Positions 49,047 through 61,000 of a DNA stretch of 64,000 bases are shown here, in pieces. The stretch covers positions 62,001 through 126,000 of the forward strand of contig JAALGY010000053.1 in the NCBI GenBank assembly GCA_032358165.1, given 5' to 3'. The notes under the pieces are model-generated. The model did not search any database and was not told where the DNA came from. It saw only the letters and a program-made list of their open reading frames with translations. A program made the position numbers and the translations under genes. Each line of letters starts with the position of its first letter. The first letter of the stretch is position 1. This DNA comes from Diplosphaera chodatii (Eukaryota > Chlorophyta > Trebouxiophyceae > Prasiolales > Stichococcaceae).

Positions 49047-49541
49047 TGCCGACACGTACACAGCGCTGCATGTGCAGCTAGTGATTGCAGATCTACCGCC
49101 GTGCTGCAACATGCTGGCAGCACCGAAACATAGGGTTATAGTTGCATTCTTGGGGTACATGGTTTGAGGCGGCTCCACTCCAGAGTGGCACGCTGAGGTT
49201 GGCATTGGCATGGCAGCTGACGCCGTGCAATTGTCGTCCCGATGGCTTTGTGGTCGACATTTTCGCCGGTTGATCATGCAAGTTGCAGGCTAACTCGCCT
49301 TTGTCAGATATGAAGGTCAACCTTGCCATCGTATCTCATCCTGAGAACCACGCAACGATCTGCAACAACAGCCCCACCGCACATCTATCACGCACAGCTT
49401 GTGCCATATGCAACAACCTCACATATATGCACAGTCTGTCATCAAACCCACGCAAACAGGCAGCGCCAGGCCATCAGCAGCAAATAAGTGCTGCTCGCAT
49501 GCTGCTTACAGTGCCCCTGCTTGCAGGCCCGGGGTGCTTAC
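49047..49541. other. Intergenic, convergent 3' flanks
   Basis: Between the otubain stop (+) and the Asp-tail protein stop (-). TTACA near 49506-49510 gives a minus-strand TGTAA about 32 bases past the latter's stop. I see no gene. Confidence 0.45.
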
Positions 49542-52308
49542 TCACGAAAAGTCGTCGATGATGTCGTCGTCCTCCATGTCGTCATCATCATCGTCATCAT
49601 CCGCTGCGTACATCATGCGCTCTGCCCACGTCTCCTCGTAGCCCACTGCACCAAGCAGGTATCATCTCAGACCCAGCTGCAAGCTGCAGATGCATGACCA
49701 GGAAGCTGCCCACATACCGAGCAACTAGATTGCAGGACACGCTGCGCATCCCACCTGTAGTCTTGACACACTGGATGATGTCAATGCCGTGTTTGGACCG
49801 GAAGATTACAAGTTGGCAGGTTTTGCACATTTCAGACGCACCGTCGACGCCATCCTCGTCTTCGGCGGCCAGCGCCGCAACCAGGATGGCGGTGCGCTGC
49901 TCGTGCAGCGTTGCCAGCGTGGCCGCCAGGCGGTCCTGTACCAGAGAAGCGTGTCAGCAGGAGCATAACAACCGCAGCGTGATTGCTGGAGCGTGCAGCG
50001 GAGCTCGCACCAAGTGCTGTGTGGCACCTGCCGTGGTTGTCAAATGTGTGGCCTGCATCTGTTCATCTGACACGATTTCAGTGCGCAGGACTGTCGGCAC
50101 CACCAGCTTCAGCAGGTGCCCCTGCTCTGCATCTACATGAAGCTACAGCGAAGAGAGCCAGCACCGACATGTGTTGTTGAGCGCGGGCACCCCCGGACGG
50201 GCGGCTTCACGGGGCGAAGCAGCCCGAGTACATCGCACTGCATGCAGGCAACCAGCAGTGCAGGGAGCCAGCAGTGCACAGAACCAGGAGAGATGGTCAC
50301 CTGGATGCGGGCCAGCACCGCGACCTTCTTGTCGTTGTCGTAGCTGTCCAGCATCTGCGCCTCGACCCTATCCAGCTTGGAGTCCTTGGCGGTCACCTGC
50401 ATGAATGGGATGCCAAGTGATGCAGAATCACATTGGGCGGGACACGGCCATCTCCCTTCTGTGAAGCGCTGTCCCGCTGTGGAGTGCTGATCAGTGACGG
50501 CCTTGTGCACAGGAGCAAGCCAGGCACGCATTTGGCGACACAAGGACGTGCAGGGCTGTGCGAGGCACATACGTAGCTCTGCTGGCACCAGCCACATGTG
50601 CTGTGTCGCCTATTACAGATGGACCTGTGGTATACACGCAGGTCCAACTGCACTGAACAGCTGCAGCAGGTGCATAGCTGCCGACCCTCAACATGCGCTT
50701 CTGCACTCTCAGCCTGATGTCGAATCAAGGATCACCTGCTTGTCGATCTTGCTCAGGTGGTAGTGCACCAGGTCGAAGTCGTCATCAGCTGCAGCAGGCA
50801 GGCACATCACGCATCACCAGTGACCATGTGCTGACGGCTGAGGGCAGTGTTGTGCTTCTCGCAGACAATGCAAGATGCGTCTGCAGCGCTCGTGCTTGAA
50901 GCCTGCTGCAGCCTTGCAACAGACAGGGTCAGCCTGGTAGGCTGGACGAAGCATAATCTGTTGCAGTGTCCGGACCTTCGTCATCCTTCGCGGTTCGGCC
51001 CGCGTCGCGTCCGTCACCCTTGCGGCCAAGCGGGCTTTCTGGCTCTGGCGATGCGCCCTTCTTGGCGCTGCCCTTGGCAGCGCCGCCCCCCTTCTTACCT
51101 GTATGTACAACATGCTTGTAATGTTGACAACAAGTGGTCAATGATATGGACACATATATTGTCAGTGCCGCTGAGCAGTCTGGCTCTCCACAACCGTGCT
51201 TTCAGTCAGCATGTGTGGTGTATCACTGGAACGACGGAGGGCGACCATCAGCAGCACCAAGCTTGCAGGACAGCGACCCGTGGGTCTGTTATGCACCTGC
51301 GGGGCGGGCGGCCTTGGGCTTCTTGCCGGCGTTGCCCTTCTTGTCGGCCGGGGGCGCCTGGGGTGCGGTGCCGGGCGGCTGCTTGCGCACCGCCTTCACT
51401 TTGATGGGGTCCACCTGCAGTATGACTGAAGCCATTGTGGCCTGCTGGTGCATAGAGTCTGGCCATGCAACAAGACGACCTGATAGCGGCGAGGGGTAGC
51501 AGGGAGCAGAAGCATTTGGAGGTGGGGTGACACTGTGGATGTGCATTACCCACTGTGGTGTCCAGCAACCAACCACGCTCTGCTCCGATCACCAGCTGCA
51601 GACTGATGCACGTTCAGATCATATTGTTGGCAACCAGCCCGGCGCGCACCTCCTCTGACGGCAGGCTGTCCACATCTGTCCAGCGCTGCGCATGGTTTAC
51701 GCAGGTTGTCAGCACCGTCAGTCTGCGAAACACTCGGCTACTACCAATGCAACTGTAGCACGTTCAGAAGTCGGCGCACCTGCCACCAGGTGCCGCCTGC
51801 AGGGTTCTGTGTCTCCACCACCAACCTGGCCTCCTTGGGCACGCCCGGCTGCAGTCAGTGGGGATATATGGTTTGCTCGGCAGACTAGATGGATCATATG
51901 AGAACCAAAGGACCGTTGCGGTTGCAGATGCCAACGTAGACGGAAGGTGCAGAAATAACCTCAGGGAGGAGTGAGTGAGTCAACAAGTGACCATATATGC
52001 AGCTATGCAAATGCACCTGCGCATGCACCGCGTCCCACAAATCCTTTAGGCTGCCGATGTCCGCTGTGAAGCCTGGCGCCTCCTTGGGGAACTGCAGATG
52101 CATCGACCGTGAAACATCAGTTCCTGATGCGTGCAACCGCCTGCAATTGACTGGCAGGGGCATTCACACCCCCGAATGCAATTGTGCGCATGCCTTATGC
52201 ATCTGGCCCATATCCGTGCAGCCTGCCATCTCAGACGACACAGAGAGCACAAGACACCTGCTTGTTCTCGTGCTGCACCACTGCCGCTTGCACCGGTCTG
52301 TTTGGCAT
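49542..52308 (-). CDS. Charged protein with basic linker and Asp-rich tail (hypothetical), ten exons
   Basis: I do not recognise it. Ten exons join in perfect phase to about 272 residues. Exon 1 (52258-52308) is MPNRPVQAAVVQHENKQ. Next come FPKEAPGFTADIGSLKDLWD, PGVPKEARLVVETQNPAGGT with WWQ, RWTDVDSLPSEE, a Lys/Pro/Ala linker (VDPIKVKAVRKQPPG ... KKGNAGKKPKAARPAG), a second basic stretch (KKGGGAAKGSAKKGASPEPE), DDDFDLVHYHLSKIDKQ, VTAKDSKLDRVEAQMLDSYD, DRLAATLATLHEQRTAILVA, and an acidic C terminus (VGYEETWAERMMYAA, eight Asp, then MEDDDIIDDFS). It has no signal peptide or membrane segment. The shape (folded N-terminal piece, basic linker, helical pair, acidic tail) resembles nuclear or chromatin-associated proteins, by composition only. 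The stop is TGA at 49542-49544. Confidence 0.75.
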
Positions 52309-53033
52309 AGTGGCCCAAAGCCGCTTCACCAGCAACAGGGGATATATATCTGTCGACTCCTGATGTTGCTCACTGCGCCAACCAAGAGATAGAGTAGCAT
52401 GAGCAGCACACTGTCGATGCAGTGTGTGGTGCTCTGCTGGACTGCATCGTCTGTGGTAGCTGCTGAATCATCATGGTTGCGTGCAAAGATCGCACCTTGC
52501 AGCTGCTGAGGTATGTGTCAGCACGAAACAGTCAGTTCGGCGGTTTTGGCGGCGGCTTGGCACAGTCTATGACGATTTTGCGATGGACGACTACAATGCC
52601 AACGTGAACACATCCATGCTCAGTTCGTACATCTGTTGACAGTTATTGACAGCTTGCGGGGCATATACATGCCAGGTGTCCCACGGCAGAAGGGGATGCT
52701 GGACGATGAACCACCACTATGTTGCTGGGCGGCAAGCATATCAAGAGTGAGGCTTGTGCATAGTACGATGCCAATATACTTGATTCAGAGATCTCGACTT
52801 GAATGTACATTATCGCCTGCCACTTCGCTTGACTGAGCTGTGCTGCCAGCTGCCGGCATGAAAGAGATCGAAGACAGCATACTGTTGCATCTAACGATCC
52901 CTGGCTACACACCCGTCAACCTGCGCTGATGCCAGTGTCCAGTTCTACAAGCCACACTGTCCCAGCCGCTGTTGGACGATGCGGCCCGCTGACATACCAT
53001 CCCCTCATCGCCATGCGCCTTGCTCCTGCTGTG
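52309..53033. other. Intergenic, NMD3 3' flank and promoter of the Asp-tail gene
   Basis: About 725 bases, less GC-rich than the exons. A short plus-strand stretch at 52555-52640 reads like protein (YDDFAMDDYNANVNTSML) but has no join on either side. No gene is called. Confidence 0.4.
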
Positions 53034-56000
53034 TCAATGCTCCATGTCTTCTTGGCTGCCATCATCGTCCGCATCAGCATCTGCTGAAGCCGAAGCTGGG
53101 AGCCCAGCCGCTGCCGCTGCCTCATCGACCTCTGCAAGGTTCAGCCCCGCGAGGTCGTCCAGCAACTCCTCGAGCGGAACCTGCAGCGTGCAGATCGTTA
53201 TGTTGCAGGTTGGGCAATTCATCGACAACTGTTTCCCTGATATTGCTGACCGGTGCAAGGTGCACAGGCGGTAGCCCTGCGGGATGCGTATCGGCAGGGC
53301 CGCTCGTCAGGCAGCCTGGCTGATACGCCAGACACATGTGGCTCTGATGGCCCTCCCCCCATGCGACCTACCTCTGGGAAGTCGTCCTCCTCGTCCGAGG
53401 TGGCTGCCGGCTGCTGCTGCTGTGTTGCCTGCCGCTGCTGCTCTGCCTTGAACAGCGCGACACGGCTGCGCATGTCTGCATCCTCCTCCAGCTCCTGCAA
53501 TTTGATAACCAAATACTCAAAGGGGGGCACAAGTCGGTGGCCCTGATTGGAGTGACTTCTGACATTACCATCATCACATCATCTGCAGTACAGCAGATGG
53601 TCAGCCAGCTCTCCTGGTGTCTCTGACTGCTGTGGGCACACAGAAGTCATTTCATCGGTATGGCACTCGTACCTGCAAAAAGGCCTCCATGTCGGCGGTG
53701 TCGCGATCGGCAGCCTTGCGGGCAGCTGACCCCGTCTTCTCCGCTGACTCCACCCCCTGCATAGCATGTGCATGGGCAGACCCTCAGGGTGATGGGACAT
53801 GATGCCATGATGAGGGCACAGCAACTCAGAGCACCTGCAATACCTTTAGAACTTCTAGGTTTGCCTTGGCACAACACAAATTGTGTCTCCAGCAAGCTGC
53901 AACATGGCGCGAATCTACGGGGGCGCAAGGGCGCGACAAAAGACCGCGCGCCTCCATGGGCAGGCGTGCGAGGCGCCAGTTGCGGCCGGTGCGGCCCTGG
54001 GCCTTCCGCTTGGCGCGCTTCGCCTCGTAGCTCTTCTTCACCTGCGCGCGTCCGCGAATAGCGACTGACTTCAGGGTACTCTCTTGGAGGCTGGGTGACG
54101 CAGAGGCAGATGGAAACAACCGTCCTGCCACCACTGGCATTCAGTGGATGCATGACGTTCAGGGGTGCGGTAACGACGCTGACAGCTGCGCACCAGTATG
54201 ACGTCTGGGGGGCTGCCGCCGCGCGCGACCCACTTGTCGAGGTCGGGGTCTGCCAGGTTGGCGTGCTCCAGGTCGTACCCCAGCACGCTGTCACCTGCAT
54301 GCCAACAGATTGCGTCTGCAGCAACTGAGTTTGACTGAGGTGGCGAGCTGCGACATGCATGGAGAGGTGAGCGGAGAGTATGCTCAGGTGGAGTTCCTCG
54401 ATCGACATCCCGCCACTCTGTGGCAATTGGCACAATGCTGTAGACATGCCGGTAGGTGCAGGAGTTTCCTCGCACTACACGCAGCCAGGATCTGCAGCAA
54501 GGGTGCAGCAGAACGCTTGCTGACATGAGGACAGACCTGGATGCAGGATGCCACCAAGATGTGTCTTTGCTATGGCGATGTTGTCGTTGCGGCCCAGGTC
54601 TGATGCTCGCGCTACCTGCAGACCATATCAGCCAGTACACTGCATTGCACAGATTGAATTGCAGCTGTGCATGGTACAGTGTATGCTGCAGATGAATCCG
54701 CCAAGACCTGTGATGCTGCTGCTCAGCTCATTGCTTTGCTCATTGTTCTGCCTTCCACCAAACATGTCTGTTAGAGGCTTTGCCAGCTTCTGCCAGTCAC
54801 CCAGGCCCAGCCCAGTCTCACATATCGCCCAGCATTGCTCTCAAGCTGCAGACAAGAGGAGGCAAGTGATGCGGCGGCACACCTGCACTTCTGCAAGCGC
54901 GTGCTTCTGCGACTCGGGCCCCAGCGGCTCGATGTCCAGCACCACGTACTCCACCAGCTGCTTGGCGGTGGCCAGGGGGCGGAAGGGGTTCCGCCAGTAC
55001 ATCGGCGCCTGCAGACAACGAACGACAGATGTGTGCCTGAACTGCTCTCAGACCGCCGCGTGGCTGGGTCAGGCCATGGTACATCACATCAGCAGCCGGG
55101 CGAGGGAATGGCACAGTCGAACCGTCCTGCAACTAATTGTTGCTCTGCGCCGGAACCCGCGTGGCTATGATATGCTCACCTCCACTTGGGCGTGGCGCAG
55201 CGTCATGGGGTCCAGCAGGGTAACTGCCGAGGCGACACGGGTGCACAGTACCATCGGCCCCAGGTTGCCGAACTTCTCCGCCAGCTTTGGCGGCAGGCAG
55301 ATCAGATCGTCCTGCAGCAATGGGTGCAAATGTGGTCAGTCTGCAGGAGCACATGAGGGGCCCTGACATAATCGTGGAAGGCGCCAGTGTAGGGACGCAT
55401 TAGCATGTTTGCCATCGCAGCGAGCGCGGGCATCCTGCACAGAGTGCAAGCTCAACAGGCGGTCTGACTGTCAAGTCAGGAGAGGAGTTTGCAACTGGAC
55501 AGCTGGTGTGGGGCACACCTTGCACACAGGGACGATCTCCACGGAGAAGGTGTACTTGTAGTTGTACGTGGAGGAGTGGATATTGTGCGACACCAGCTGC
55601 TTGGCGGTGCGGAATTTGCATGGCACCACTGCCTGCAACATCAGCGTTTTGATCAGACTCATCAGTAGGCAGCCAAACAAGGTCGAGTGCAGGGGACCTT
55701 GCCGACATACCTGCAAGAAGTCCACCAGCTTGACAGCGTGCTGCCGGTTGGCGAAGAAGAAGTCCAGCCCCTGAGGCACCACAGGAACCAAATTGAAACA
55801 CAGCACACGAAATGGCATTCGGCCTGCAGTCTTTGCATGACACTGTACGACGCAACGTTTATGCCAGCAGTGATCTCCTGCACACACTTCGCAGCTGCTG
55901 AGTGCTGCAGCAGCTGCAAGCTGGCGCAGGTGACCACTGCTGGCATCATCTCCTCGTTCAAACAGTGTCCGGAGGTTCTCAGGGGCCTCCAGCCGCACCC

Positions 56001-57502
56001 GGCGAACCCACCTCGTGGATCTCCTTGATGTTCGTGCACAGGGCGTCTGCGCCGTGGCGCAGGATGACCTGCTCCAGGAACATGAACGTCCGCTTGTGGT
56101 GCACGTGCTGCCGCACCTGCAGCGCAACGGACATGGTTGCAACTTACTCTGTCGACCTGTTCAATGATGCCACAATTGCTGTGTGCTCATGTTGGGCGCA
56201 CATATTTTACAAGAGTGCCCAATGCCTACAGCTCACGGATTTCAGTAACCTGCTGCAATGGGTTTATCGCAGGCTGCAGTTCACACCTGCACCGCTGCCA
56301 CCCAGACGTTGGGGTTGGCGGCATGCCGGTTGCAGTCTGTGCACGGCTGGTCTGCCACCACATACTCCACGCTGAAGGCCTGCTGCAGGATGGCGCCATT
56401 GAACACCTCGCCCTGCACATGCCACGAGTCCAATTTACACTTGACTGCTGCAAGAGGCACCGAGTCAGGGATGCACAGCTGCCTAAGCAGCTGACCGCGC
56501 CCTGGCACAGCGGCCACGCAGGCACTCACACAGACTGAAGGTAGTCAGCATAGCAGCTGGTCATGCTCGTGTCTTTGCTCAAAGGTGTGCGTGTTATGCA
56601 GTCCATTCATGAGGAGCGCCAGCAGGCAGCCATGCTGACCTGGACGGTGAGCTTCACTTTGAGGCGCTTGGAGTGCGGCTCTGTCCAGATGAACCCCGCG
56701 TCCACCAGCTTGAGCTGCAGCGGCAGTCGCCAGCGATCGGCAATGCATCATGCTTTGCGCCAGATATGAAGATGCCCAGCAGCACTGTTGCGCTAACCGC
56801 CGATGCCATTCGCTGGCAACACGTCAGCCTTGCTGGCCGAGAGCCCTCCGACCGTAGTGTGGAGCATCTGGAGCGCCGCCTACCTTGCCCAGGCCGCGGA
56901 TGCGCTTGATGCAAAAGGTCAGCAGCTCGCGGGACTCCAGCTCTGCCCGCACCCAGTGCCGCGGCGGCTGCAGGTACCGCCCGCACCCCCGGCAGAAGAA
57001 TATGGTAACCTGTGCATATCACTACATGCTCTGCCATAAAGTTTCACAGTGTGATGCAGCCTCCGTGCTGGTCGTCAGCAAGGGGCAAGTGCATGTCGGG
57101 GCTGTTCTCGAAGCAGCCCAGGGTGGGGCGGCGCCCGGCTCGCACCTGCTTCTGCACGCCCTCCGTGATGTCGACCTGGTTCCGCATGCAGTTGACGCAC
57201 ATGTTGGCTGGGTTGGGCTGGATGGACAGCCCGCACAGGCAGCACAACCTGCAAGCAGATGACACGTGGTCAGGTTTGCCTGCATGTGGCAGGCATGCGG
57301 CGGCATTGCGCTCTCAAAGCAGACCGCCTGCAGCATGTGAGCAAAGTCTGCGCATGCTGGTGCAACGTGACGACTTCACGTCCTCATGAGTATTGTTTGA
57401 CATGCACAGGCGCTGAAAGCATGCGAGACGGTGCTCGTGTGCTTACACATGGCCCTGTGTATGCTGCACTGGCACGGTGTGCGCCACATCCATGGCGGCC
57501 AT
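53034..57502 (-). CDS. NMD3: 60S ribosomal export adaptor NMD3
   Basis: It binds the pre-60S subunit and links it to exportin Crm1 for passage to the cytoplasm. Exon 1 (ATG 57502, MAAMDVAHTVPVQHTQGH) ends GT|GTAAGC and joins in phase to TTG TGC TGC, giving VLCCLCGLSIQPNPANMCVN. Zinc-binding Cys pairs are CCLCG, CVNC, FFCRGCGRYLQPPRHWVRAE and later DQPCTDCNRHAANPNVW. Other conserved blocks: VDITEGVQKQV, SRELLTFCIKRIRGLGKV, DAGFIWTEPHSKRLKVKLTV, QHVHHKRTFMFLEQVILRHG, GLDFFFANRQHAVKLVDFLQ, FRTAKQLVSHNIHSSTYNYK, DDLICLPPKLAEKFGNLGPM and GYDLEHANLADPDLDKW. The C-terminal part is basic (KSYEAKRAKRKAQG), then acidic (SDEEDDFPEV, VPLEELLDDLAGLNLAEVDE), where the export and localisation signals lie in the family. 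Stop TGA 53034-53036. Divergent from the PLD gene. Confidence 0.96.
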
Positions 57503-58070
57503 GGCCGCCCCTCGCGTGGCAAGAACTCTTCTTCGCTGATGTGCACTGCTTGCACGCAGGTTGTGCTACTGGCTCCGCTCCTGGTAGGCTGTTACGTAAA
57601 CCTTGATGCACTCCTCGAAGCAGCAGTGTAATACTGCCACTAACCTTGCTGCACAGTTAGCTGCAACTCTCTGAGAAGAATGATAAAGCTTAGCTGAAGA
57701 TAGCACGTTGCCCTTGAAATGCAGTTCTGTCCACCCAGCTTGCAGAGCGCCTGCAAGTGCTGCAGGGTAGCATGGGGACCGGTGATGTAATAATTTAAGG
57801 GTCGCCAATTATCAGTAGTCAGCTTCTCCCCGGATGCCGGACCTGCTGCAGATTTGCGATACGGGCATACGGCACGAATCGCCCGAGGCGGTGCTGTGAG
57901 CACACTCCTAGTGTCTCAGCAGTCACTCTGCTGCACTTGCAGCGCGCGGCTGGCAGTTCCTGCCCACGCCAACAATTGACAGTCAGGGTAATCAGGCCCT
58001 TGGGTTTCGGAGCACGTGAGCACCGGCCGCCTTGTTTGTGGCAAACGCCAGAAAGAGGGGCTGGCCGGAC
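57503..58070. other. Divergent promoter region, NMD3 / phospholipase D
   Basis: About 570 bases between divergent starts. An AT-richer patch lies near 57660-57820 (TAATAATTTAA at about 57787). No gene is seen. Confidence 0.45.
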
Positions 58071-61000
58071 ATGGCGCCTGAGCCGAGGGACACGCAGTAC
58101 CAGGAGCGGCCCACGTCGCGGGAGGATGCAGCACCGCAGGGCTCTGCCCAGGCCAATGGCGGCGGCGCCAATGGGGCGCAGCCCCCCGACCCCGGCTTCA
58201 CAAACACCGCCCGGGTGGACTCCGTCGACTCCAGCGCCGGGCGGCAGCTGCCGATGGGGGACGGCACCGCCTTCGATGGGCAGGACGACAGCCGCAAGCA
58301 CAAGCTGCAAGACAAGGTGGGCAGCGGAGGAAGTTCTACCCCGGGGCATTGTGCAGCCGCGATCTACTTGGGCATCCTATCATAGGCACCTCTTGTGTAT
58401 CGCTGCAAGGCTTGGCTGACGCACTGTCTGCCAGATCATGAGCCCAAGTAATGGCGCAGGGTTGCGTGCGGCGTGAGAAACGCAGGATTACATGAGTTCG
58501 TTTGCTTGCGCACAGGCACACGATATCAAAGAGCGCACCAAGGAGAAGCTCGACTCGCGGCAGGACGCCACCAAGTCCAAGTTCCGCAAGGCCTTCGGCC
58601 TCAGGGTGGGGCGTCGGTCTCCTCCCCTCGTGACCTGCAACATTGCAACGGCATCGCTGTGCGTTGCATCAACTGCACAGCCGCTCAGCAGATGCGACGT
58701 CGGGCAGTGTCTGTCTAACACAGCAGTTGAGCCTGCATCAGTGACTCTGTGTCGGCAACCCGCTGCTGATGTGCGGTCTCCGGTTCATGCCCCGCAGCAA
58801 GAGAAGCAGGAGGACCCGTCGCAGTGGATGTGGGGCACGCTGTACGTCGTGGTGCACGAGGCGGGGCACCTGCCCGGCGACCCCACGCTGGTCGGGGTGA
58901 GCATGGCTGCAGCAGCATGTGCGGGAGGTGCAGCATGTTGCTGATGTACAGCACAGCATGACTGGCATGGCGTCCTGAAATTGCCACAATATATCTTATC
59001 ACACTGCAGGCGCTGCCGCGCTTCTGCAACTCCTGCCTGGTGGGCTGCCAGCGCGTGACGACCGGCAACGTGCGGCCGCCGCAGCCGTACGTCGCCATCC
59101 GCGTCGGCCGCCAGCGGAAGGCGTGAGTGCCAACACATCACTGATGCTCCTGCATGTGACAAGCACAGATGACATTGGACAGCCACATTTGCAGCACATG
59201 TAGCATCCCTTGCAAGGCAGCCTGGTCGTGGCAGCTTGTGCCGGCGCACTGCACTGCTGTCCTGAAAGATCTTTGAACAAATGCAATAGGTACACGTCGG
59301 TGGCGGAGCGGACCTTCTACCCAAAGTGGGAGGAGCGGTTCCGCATCCCGGTGGCCAACGCGCCAAAGGACGTCGAGTTCCAAGTCAAGGTACCACAGCT
59401 TGCATCCTAAGATGCAGGGTTCACAGAGCTGCAATGCCCCCAAGATGCCTGGGATCTGGGCGCTGAGCGCTTCTCCTCGGATTGTCCTGGGAGGTGAGCT
59501 GATCGTCAGGTCTCTGCTGTGTGGCGTGTCCGCAGGACGGAGACGCCTTTGGCAGCCCGCACCTGGGCACGGCGGTGCTGGACGCCTATGAGCTGATGGA
59601 GAAGAAGCACTTCAGCGGGTGGCTGCCGCTGCGGGGGCGCACCGGGCGGCAGCAGGGCCTCGGCAAGGCGCAGATCCGGGTGTCCGTCGACTTCATCTCC
59701 GTGATGGAGGTGGGCTGAGTTGCAGGCTGAGGACGGCCACGTTGCGCTGCCTGCATATGTGGCGCCATGTGCACAGCAGGGAGTTGCAGGCCAGCGCTCG
59801 GAGCACCGGAGGCGGGACGGGCGCGGAAGGAGCGGCACTTCAAGTCCTGCTGGACACAGCCGGCAAAGCAGCCCCTGCTGCTGCTGTGCAGCACATGTCT
59901 CCTGGTGCTGTATTTTTCGCAGACCCATTGTGAAAGAAGGATAATGTGCAATCTGTGGGCTCCCTGGTGCAGAGCACATCGCAGAAGGACGACCAGAACC
60001 GGTGGCTGGTGAAGCACGCGTACTTCCAGCCCCGCGAGGGGGCGCGTGTGAGCCTGTACTCCGACTCGCACCACGATCCTGGTAGGAGTACCCCAAGGAG
60101 CTGCCTGTCAGTGCAAACACTGTTACAGACGCAGTGCTGCCATCTGGAAGGCTACCATACCCTTGGCTCCCTTACAGCTGAGTGTTGGTATGCGATCCTG
60201 AGGCAACACTGTCTCTCACATGCTTGTGCACCTTCTACACAGCGCTGGCAGCAAGTTGGAACATTAGCACCGGGCCTGATGTGCAAGGCGACTGGCTGCA
60301 GGGGAGACACCCACCATCAAGCTGGGCAATGGGGAGCCCTACAGGGAGGGGTCCCTCTGGAAGGACATTTACCAGGCCATCCTCAACGCCAAGCACTTCG
60401 TGTACATTGCTGGTCAGCAGTCGAAGCACTCCCTGCTGCATGCTACCATGAGAAGGCTGCTTTGCTCCAGTCATTGTGCCAGCTCCTCCAAAGAGTTGCA
60501 AGTCGTCAATAGGCAGCAGCAGCCTGCAATTGGTTGCCTGATGTTGCCCCACGATTGCCCATTTACTTACCAGTGAAACGCTGCAGGCTGGAGCGTCTGG
60601 GTGCACAACATCCTGGTGCGCGAGAAGAACGCAGAGATGAAGGAGGACGAGGAGCACCTGGAGCTGGGCTCGCTGTTGAAACGAAAGGTGGGCTGATTAG
60701 GACCTGGCATACCTTCGTGACGGTGGTTGTGGCAGCTGCTCTCTTCGGTGTTGCTACATATTGCATGCATTCTTGCCTACATTATTCTCAACGGTCTGAT
60801 GTGGTACAAACGCTCTCCTGTAGGCTCAAGAGGGCTGCAAGGTCTGCGTGCTGATCTGGGACGACCGCACCAGCAAGAAGGTATTTGGCGTCACTGGATT
60901 TGCTGCTGCATGAGCAATAAAGAGTCGAATAGTCGGTTGTGACAACGCGTTGTCACAACGCGGTGTAGAGATAACATACCTGGAGATTGATGTTGACAAT

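Noticed and set aside
52555..52640. Protein-like plus-strand stretch (YDDFAMDDYNANVNTSML)
   Set aside because: Short, with no compatible donor or acceptor and no neighbouring exon on that strand.
58032..58070. Upstream extension of the PLD frame (FVANARKRGWPD)
   Set aside because: The apparent start is TTG; the first ATG is at 58071.
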